This document shows positions 57,887-64,000 of a DNA stretch of 64,000 nt, piece after piece. The DNA lies in assembly GCA_034440575.1 (NCBI GenBank), contig JAOTOL010001322.1, positions 431,001-495,000 of the forward strand, read 5' to 3'. Position numbers and translations under genes: made by a program. The notes beneath the pieces were generated by a model, which ran no database searches, was not told where the DNA came from, and saw nothing but the letters and a program-made list of their open reading frames with translations. Numbering within the stretch: position 1 is the stretch's first letter; every line of letters begins with the position of its first letter. This DNA is from Imbricaverruca yamaguchii (Eukaryota; Arthropoda; Thecostraca; Neoverrucidae).

Positions 57887-58330
57887 TTTGGTATTCCAAC
57901 CAGACCAGAAGAGTGATCACTTCCAAGCGGATCGTCAGTCACGGACCAATTTAAGCACGAAATATCTGCGGACTACAAAGACTCAGGTCAAAAGCTGATG
58001 TACTCCCAGAGCTTAGAATTAAGCGCGTTGGCGAACCGTCATTTAAGGCACAACGACTTAGCATCGATAACACGTTCTAACAAGCGTCTACGCGTGTCCG
58101 TGGAGTCACATCCCCACACTGTGTGGTGGCAGTTCTGTTTGTCAACACCTCACTGTCCGGTGGCACTCTGACACTCTGTCATCCTTCCAAAAAACGGAGT
58201 AGCCTTTAATGGTAGATCGGACGCTTGCATACAGTTTGGTCTCCTGGAGATATACTACAATCGGGTTGCGACAAGATAAAATTGTTTGTACTTGAGTAAA
58301 ATTTGAACTAAAACCACGTATATTCTACTA
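57880..58330 (-). pseudogene. LINE apurinic-like endonuclease domain
   Basis: Pieces in order on the minus strand: RGFSSNFTQVQTILSCRN, PIVVYLQETKL (catalytic Glu, 58,232-58,249), IKGYSVFWKDDR, CHHTVWGCDSTDTRRRLLE, LNDGSPTRL, SAFDLSLCSPQI and DDPLGSDHSS (catalytic SDH, 57,910-57,924). These are the diagnostic motifs of the EN domain that nicks target DNA. Several frameshifts and two stops separate the pieces, but Glu and SDH codons survive. Confidence 0.85.
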
Positions 58331-58429
58331 TGAAAATAAACAGGATATTTCACCTGTTGACTAAGGTTAACTAAGTTAGTAGCAGTAAAGAGTTAAAGCA
58401 TGAACATGTAAAAGGAGCCAGACGACGAC

Positions 58430-59140
58430 AGGCCTCACTTCGGGGAGCCCAGCCTCGTGGGAGGCGAGAGAGGGCCCATCTCGTTGCTAGTCTGGACTCC
58501 CGCTGGTTCCTCAACTCTCCTTCGCGGCGATATGGTGGCAGGCCTTGGGGAGAAGCCCCGTCAGAGACATGACGGGCCTTCGCCCATGCCCTCTTCGTCT
58601 GAGCAAGCCGCGCCCGCTTCGCATCATGAGCGCGTCTCCGGCTTCCTGATAGTGCAGGTGGTTGTCAGGGATTTGACTGGGGCGATGCGTATTTTGGAAC
58701 GGCGATTCAGGTGCGGAAGCAGAGGTTGAGGGTGGGGAATAATTTCATGCTGGCTCACGGGAAGGGGAGAAGGTTCAGGTAGGAAGGAGGTGGAGGAGGA
58801 TGGATTTGGAGCTGGTGGTGAGGCGTATGGGAGGCGAGAGGTTGTAGGGCGGATGGGTTGTGGGAGGTGGGGATTTCTTGGTAGGTGACGAGGAAAGTGG
58901 GGAGGGGCACGGCTTGGGCGGAGAGGACTGAGGAAGCCTCTTGGACCGTTGGGCCAGAGTCCATTCCCCATCATTGGAACTGAATTGGAGAGATCTCCGA
59001 TGGGCGAACGAAGCATGCATTCGTACAGGGTGGGACCTCGGTCGCCACGGCGCCGTGTTGTGTTGGCCGTCCTGGTTTCGCGGGCGAAGCAAGGGGCACT
59101 CCGAAAGATCGAAGAAGAGTCTCGAGTTGTGCAATAAAGT
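58430..59140 (-). pseudogene. Possible LINE ORF1 3' remnant, proline-rich
   Basis: Two overlapping minus frames (58,624-59,016 and 58,775-59,134) precede the endonuclease. One contains SSNDGEWTLAQRSKRLPQS, similar in style to the end of ORF1 or start of ORF2 in jockey/I elements, then a proline-rich tail. No zinc knuckles are seen. Position supports ORF1; sequence evidence alone is weak. Confidence 0.3.
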
Positions 59141-59318
59141 CAGACACGTTGTTGGGCTGTGTGTGGTGTGGTGTAGTGTGTCTAGCAGTGTAGTTTTAGC
59201 TACCTTTGCTGCATAGACAACCTTGGTATGGATCGTATCATGCAGACCACGAGCCTCTCTAAACGAAACATTTTTGGTACATTTGATCGAAATTATTTCC
59301 TTCTCCTTCCTATATGCA

Positions 59319-59590
59319 GGACGTGACCTATCGAATGAACCATGTACACTCTGGCCCTTCCTACAATTTATGTGCCACGGCGATTCAGCACTGCACTGTT
59401 CCGTGGAGTGCCATGACGATCTGCATCTGCCACACGCGGAGCGGTTACGACACTATAGAGCTGTGTGGCAATACCTCCGAGACCTGAAGCGTCGCATGGA
59501 ATTGACAATGAACCTGCTGAACTCACCATGAAGTATCCAACACGGACCGGTTTTGGGAATTCAATAAAGCTGAAAGCAAAGATTACATTG
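59319..59590 (+). CDS. Candidate terminal exon of an unidentified host gene
   Basis: A pyrimidine tract (ttatttccttctccttcc) ends in ATATGCAG at 59,311-59,318, a good splice acceptor. Two bases complete a codon, then 70 codons run open to TGA at 59,529-59,531: RDLSNEPCTLWPFLQFMCHG ... ERLRHYRAVWQYLRDLKRRM ... NLLNSP. An AATAAA polyadenylation signal follows at 59,563-59,568 with a GT-rich stretch downstream. Acceptor, open frame, stop and poly-A signal in this order are what a last exon looks like. A second frame is also open for 55 codons, no upstream exon is recognised, and I do not know the protein (four to five Cys, amphipathic basic C-terminus). Confidence 0.4.
59563..59568 (+). terminator. 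AATAAA polyadenylation signal
   Basis: Lies 32 nt after the stop of the candidate terminal exon; gt-rich sequence (attgtcagtgg) follows 20-30 nt later. Confidence 0.45.
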
Positions 59591-59872
59591 TCAGTGGACT
59601 GTACCGCCGGCCCTTTCTCACAGTAGGTTTCCGTGCCTGAATAACTCCATTGCCTGTCAACCCTTGAGCAATTTCGGCGTCACTAACACCTCTTAAATCA
59701 AAACAGTTCATTATTCTCTTCGAGTGGTTCTTTGTTGAGTGCATTTTCACAGTTATGGGAATTGTCACCATCCTTCTGCTCTGCAGGTCTCTAGCTGAGT
59801 AAAAAAATTCGTTTGCCAACGGCGCCCTTTTGGCCTCCCCGTGCGTTCAAATTCTACTTCCAAACCGCCATC

Positions 59873-59948
59873 ACTAAGTTTTTCGTACATGACCAATGTA
59901 GTCGATGCGCCCTAAAGCCCTAATAACTAACTAACTAAGTTTTTCGTA
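59873..59948 (+). mobile_element. 46-bp retroposed LINE tail with 15-bp target duplication
   Basis: ACTAAGTTTTTCGTA occurs identically at 59,873-59,887 and 59,934-59,948. Between them 46 bp read catgaccaatgtagtcgatg, cgccctaaagccctaat, aactaacta, which is the tail of the I-group LINE with a TAAC repeat end. This is target-primed insertion truncated almost completely at the 5' side. Confidence 0.85.
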
Positions 59949-61004
59949 TCGTCTGATTTGACCAAAACAGTAACAGCCATCCCGTCGTTCGCAATGGGAA
60001 AAAGGCCAGTTGATTTGACCCTTCAGCGGCTTGAAAGACGAGAATGCGAGGAGAAAGTCTTGGTGGCTCCACCGTTCGCAGATCGGTACACCTGTTCGAC
60101 AATGATCGAGTTCGTATTCTGGGTTGTCACGTGGACCAAGGAGGGCTTAATTGTTTTGGGATGCCATATGTTTGTCTTAGAGTTCGGGCTGGCGGACGTT
60201 CCACCACACTGGGCCACACTGGGGGATGCTTGAGCCCCGAAACGGGAGGACATCAGACGCTCGCGGACTTATACGGGAGCGGGCGGCGCCTCCGCCCGGC
60301 CGGGAGAGAGACTCACCACCCCGACCGGGATCCAGCACCGCCCGTCCCTTAACCCCAGTCAGCCGTGCCGGCAGACACCAGGAAGACACAGGTCGTGACA
60401 AATTTTGTCATTTGGCCCGTATGAGGCCATACGGACCCGCCCGCCCCTCCGGGATATCGGGAACAAAGAAGGCGTGTTCCCCCTGTTACAACTAGTACTG
60501 TGCGATGGGGAAGCTCCTCCGGGACTCCGCCAACCCCGGGGGACGGACCGAGGTTGTGCGACTACCCCGATTAAACTGAGCGGACGGGTAGACTAGGGAA
60601 AGCTGGCCTACCTGCTCGTGACAGGGGAGGGCTTGTTGTTGCCGGGTTGGATAAAGGACATCCAAAGGGACGTAGGCACGGGATTGATACTGGGAAGGGG
60701 AGAGAGGGACGGACGATGGGGACTGCATGGGTATCCCGGAAACACCTCCGTGCTTCCACGCTCCTTATCGGAGCGGCTGTGTTACACCGAGGGAGCGACA
60801 ATTCCCTAGCCGGCCGAGTAACGAAGCTGACCCAACTGCGGGGATCCGAGCGGATAAGTCAATCTAGAAGTGGAAAACGCTATCCAATCCGTATCCGTTT
60901 ATCTTTACTAAGCTCTATCTGATCCGCTCCGTTGTCCGTGTCGAACGGAAATACGCACGGATATTCGATCCATGTTGTGCTCGGACTCAGGCCCACTTCG
61001 GTTT
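59949..61004. other. Unassigned, partly GC-rich sequence
   Basis: Frames on both strands are short and overlapping; 60,230-60,400 is GC-rich. No domain, promoter motif or repeat family can be supported. Confidence 0.4.
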
Positions 61005-61150
61005 CGGTTGGTTTGGTTCGTTATTGGTTTTACGACACATCGACCGTTGAGTCATGTAGCGTCGACAATCTCTCACGCCGATTGCTCGCGGGTGAAGAGT
61101 AGCGTGAGACGAGCAACTTACCCCTAGGCTACTCGTCCCCCTGCCTTTCG
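61005..61150 (-). mobile_element. tRNA-derived SINE with LINE-type tail
   Basis: The minus strand begins gagtagcctaggggtaagtt (A-box-like), gctcgtctcacgctactctt, cacccgcgagcaatcggcgt, then agagattgtcgacgctacatgac and the tail ggtcgatgtgtcgtaaaacc, aataacgaacc. The tail matches the I-group LINE end; the body matches 40,132-40,335. The B-box is not obvious. Confidence 0.7.
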
Positions 61151-62382
61151 GTTGGGAGATGGTCACATTAACCGTAAACATCTGGCCGCCGAAACATAGG
61201 ACATGCTGCATGAAGTTTGTGATTGTTCTTCGATTATGTTCGTTCACGTTATTCCATTCAACCATTTGATCTTCAACAGATCAAAAGCCTCGGCACTTAA
61301 GGGAGCTCTTCTCCCCAATTCTCGCTTTGACGGGATTGCTAGCTACTGAAGATTCACAGCTACTGAAGATTGCTATTGCTATATTGTCGAAGTCAGCCTC
61401 CTCAGAAACAATAGCCCACTTTAATGAATGTGTCTTCTCACACGTGTATACAAATTTAAAGCCTAGTTGTTCGCTTTTTTACAGACATGAATTAGTATAT
61501 TATGGGAGAATAATTTCTGGACCACTGGTCAGCTGCCGCATCCTTTCGAGGTCGGAGGAGTAACATGTCGATATGTCACGTGCTTTAGAGCGACGGCTGA
61601 GTTAAGATAATTCGAGAGCTGGTTCTATCTATTATCACCGGAAACACACCAGGCGCAAGTGTTGATTTCTGAAAATTACTGGGGGGGAGGTACAAGGATG
61701 AAATGAGCAGGACCAAATTGATTTAGGGAGGGGCCCACTTCATATTGCCTAATGTTAAAAGTTGAAACTATTGAGGAGGAAGACAGCATTGATTGGGCAC
61801 TTCCCTATCAAAATTATGTAAAACAACACGCTTGCCACTAAGCTGGGCTGCTCTTGAAGTATGTTGTGAAGTGTAGGTTAACAGATGTTACTTGGTTTGC
61901 TTCCAATTGCTGCGTTCAGCTTTAACACCACGGTGATAACGACGCGGACATCGTGTCGTTATTACTGACATCGACTGGCAAGACAATGGGCAGGTGCAGG
62001 ACACAACGCAGCAGCGTATAGTGTACAAGTCATGGCAAGGCGAAGGGGTGAGCATGAACAATATTGCTGCAGTAAGGAACACATACGACAGGCAAATAAA
62101 AACTACAGGTCAAGACAGAAGACTGGAGCAATGCAGCGAGCCGGACGCTGTCAGAGGCCAGGGCAGAACAGGACGCAGGACAAGGTACAAGGCAGAGGAT
62201 GGGGTGTAGTGAGCATGAGTAGACAGGGGCACAGTGACACAGCGCAAACGGCAAGTGTGAGAGAAAGGCAAGGCAAAGTGTTCGGCCATGGTGGAGTGTA
62301 CGGCACAGCAGAGGGTGGGGTGCGACATAGCTGAGGCCGGGTAAGGACGACGTAATGGCAAGGCCGAAGTTAAAGTTATGCC
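61151..62382. other. Unassigned sequence
   Basis: No gene or repeat family recognised; a G run is at 61,681. Confidence 0.4.
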
Positions 62383-62708
62383 GCCCCGGTAGCTCAGTTG
62401 GTTAGAGCGCTGGCCTGCGCTGGTCTCCCCTGTACTGGCAACACAGGGTTCGAGTCGCTTCGCGCGCTCGCATTTAGCCCTCGGCCGGGAGTGTCAGTTG
62501 GCAGCTGGCCCGATAAGGCCGGGGACGAGCTACCGGGCGGCCGTGTCGGTGCATTGGCGGCACGTTAAACTTTCGGTCTAAATTCTGCCGTTGAACTGGA
62601 GTTCATGGATCGGGTGGTGGAGCCAGGGTTCACGCAACAAGCTCTGCTTAGCGATAGAACCCTGGTTCCTCAAGCCACCCCAACAATTCGGATTAAAAAA
62701 AAAAAAAA
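62383..62708 (+). mobile_element. tRNA-derived SINE with poly-A tail
   Basis: Head gccccggtagctcagttggt-tagagcgc has a perfect A-box, and acacagggttcgagtcgc a B-box. The ~240-bp body includes gtgtcggtgcattggcgg-cacgttaaact and ends in an imperfect hairpin (ggtggtggagccagggttc, 62,613-62,632, pairing with gaaccctggttcctcaagccacc, 62,657-62,680). A poly-A run closes it at 62,694-62,708. The anticodon arm does not fold, so it is a retroposon, not a tRNA gene. Poly-A indicates a partner LINE different from the one used by the SINE at 61,005. Confidence 0.8.
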
Positions 62709-63291
62709 TTAATAAAAAAAGAAGTAAACAGCACGGTAAAGAAGAGGGCAGGGACAATTAGGTGGTACAGACGAGGGCGCGCCATTACAAGAGTCTCAGA
62801 TAAATGATATATTACGCGGTAAGCGACGCATTGCTATAATATACATATAAGATGCAAATCTATGTACAAGGATTGCTCGTCTGGATAAATGGACAATATC
62901 TAGTTATTCAACCGTGAGGGTATTAGGACCACATATTTGCATTGTCAGGACGTTCACCTCCCCAGTCATGCAACAGTCTTGGAAGACGTTCCTATGTCGA
63001 GAACTTCCATATACATCCAAACATCCAGATTATTTCGAATATATTTTTGATCCCAGTATTTCAAAAAGCACAAGCAGAGCATTAGAGAACTTTACTGCAC
63101 CGCAAATTATAGCAAATAGCGCCACTTGTGATTAGATTACCGTTCATTATGTATATATACCTCCTACTCACTCGCACTCGCACTCTCTTGTTGGATAGCG
63201 GTATCTATCTATCCCTCCGTTCGCCATCACTCCATCTCTCTCGTCCGGTCGCTGTATCCATGTATATCCATTTTTATATATACACATGTGA

Positions 63292-63292
<1 letters not shown>
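62709..63292. other. Unassigned AT-rich sequence
   Basis: No feature recognised. Confidence 0.4.
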
Positions 63293-63355
<63 letters not shown>

Positions 63356-63398
63356 GTGCGTGTGCGTGTGTGTGCGTGTGCGTGTGTGTGTGTGTGTG
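63293..63398 (+). repeat. GT microsatellite
   Basis: Nearly pure GT to 63,352, then interrupted gtgcgt words. Confidence 0.93.
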
Positions 63399-64000
63399 GT
63401 GGTCGAACCCCCAACCCCTCCACCCTCCACAAAGCATGCATAGAGAAAGCTCAAAGGATTGTCAATAGCCATGAACCACTAACCCAAAGGCCCTGGGGGG
63501 GGGGGATAGTAATTTCTAGAGGAGTGCTGGACCATAAAGGTCACTTGCGCCGCCTTTAAAGCGATTACGTCACGTATCTCTCTAAAAAGGTAAGTGTCTA
63601 CGATCAGGTGCAAGTAAGTGGATATTTACGTTAAGGGACACGCTATTTACGTTAGTTGTGTGGAATTTTTGGGTGCTCAAGGCTGGGGCTCAGTTTGATA
63701 CAACTATCTGGCGAGAGAATCGTTTTTAGTTTATTTTATTCCTCCTCAAAATGATTTGTGCAATCCAGTCTACGAATCACTAACCCGAGGCATTCCTAGA
63801 TGCCATTCGTGCCATTGAAAGCATTCGTGCTGTAGCGCGCAAGATAAGGCAAATCCCCAAATAACCCGAAGTTGCAAGCCCAGTGCACCGCGATCAGCAG
63901 AGTTATCAGATGGTGCCAACGATCACACAGTGATACCGGTGCAGCCAATCGTCTCCGCTTGCGGGGCCCTGTGGACACACCCACGTGCACCCTGGAACGT
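63399..64000. other. Unassigned sequence to the window end
   Basis: A G run at 63,496 is the only low-complexity feature; no gene recognised. Confidence 0.4.

Larger units (their letters stand above)
53322..58330 (-). mobile_element. I-group non-LTR retrotransposon (LINE), near full-length ORF2, decayed
   Basis: Minus-strand pieces in the expected order: apurinic-type endonuclease (58,330-57,880), linker, reverse transcriptase (55,950-55,100), connection region (55,000-54,400), RNase H (54,315-53,870), a Cys/His C-terminus (53,780-53,600) and a 3' UTR ending near 53,322 in cagtcgatgtgcc..cataattaac. Possession of EN, RT and RNase H in one protein places it with I/Nimb/LOA-like clades. Frameshifts and stops are frequent and catalytic RT residues are altered, so it is inactive. 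A 1.34 kb transposon (56,255-57,593) splits the linker. An ORF1 remnant may follow at 58,624-59,134. Confidence 0.9.

Noticed and set aside
62383..62470. Functional tRNA gene
   Set aside because: A and B boxes are good, but the anticodon arm is expanded and unpaired, the acceptor stem is absent, and a SINE body plus poly-A follows.

Overview
This window reads as non-coding, repeat-dominated chromosomal DNA of a eukaryote, most likely an invertebrate animal. The reasons are: non-LTR retrotransposons of two clades (a CR1-like 3' end and an I-group element with endonuclease, reverse transcriptase and RNase H), tRNA-derived SINEs with LINE-type tails or poly-A, TTAA-flanked non-autonomous DNA transposons, and more than a dozen families of micro- and minisatellites. 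I see no bacterial gene organisation, no rRNA, no intact tRNA gene and no intact host gene. The species cannot be named from the sequence. Most long open frames are by-products of tandem repeats that happen to lack stops.

Layout. 1-5 kb: the edge of a TTAA transposon, a 19-bp minisatellite and a 2.5 kb C-poor GT/TA-rich array (2,143-4,701). 5-19 kb: a pyrimidine minisatellite, a CR1-like LINE 3' end (7,749-8,239), a 155-bp tandem repeat, a suspicious homopolymer block (10,545-10,977), a GC-rich 32-bp minisatellite (14,338-14,692), a satellite of about 270 bp (16,770-18,095) and a perfect 22-bp-stem hairpin (18,503-18,549). 19-25 kb: mostly unassigned, ending in a second copy of the CR1-like LINE that was hit by a TTAA transposon at 24,540. 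25.3-34.7 kb: a giant interrupted palindrome. 35-45 kb: a 68-bp minisatellite, a SINE whose tail has become a minisatellite (39,861-40,330), a tRNA-Ser/Leu-derived SINE (40,739-40,920) and an interleaved TA array. 45-53 kb: two further TTAA transposons and microsatellites. 53.3-58.3 kb: a nearly full-length but dead I-group LINE on the minus strand, split by a 1.34 kb TIR transposon that contains an inner 405-bp inverted-repeat unit. 59-64 kb: a candidate terminal exon of a host gene, a 46-bp retroposed tail with a perfect 15-bp target duplication, two SINEs and a GT microsatellite.

The most interesting structure is the 25.3-34.7 kb palindrome. Two arms of 3-4 kb carry the same modules in mirror order. 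The outer parts look roughly 70% identical, whereas about 350 bp next to the spacer differ by a single base by my count. Because the arms are homologous, each serves as an unmodified reference for the other. They show a TTAA transposon present in one arm and absent from the other, and 24-bp and 42-bp coding-phase repeats expanded in one arm but single-copy in the other.

A second theme is retroposon partnership. The last ~45 nt of the I-group LINE recur at four other loci, including the tail of a tRNA-derived SINE and a minimal 46-bp insertion. A third is the density of AGGTCA/TGACCT hexamers in several otherwise unrelated repeats, including perfect direct repeats spaced by one base.
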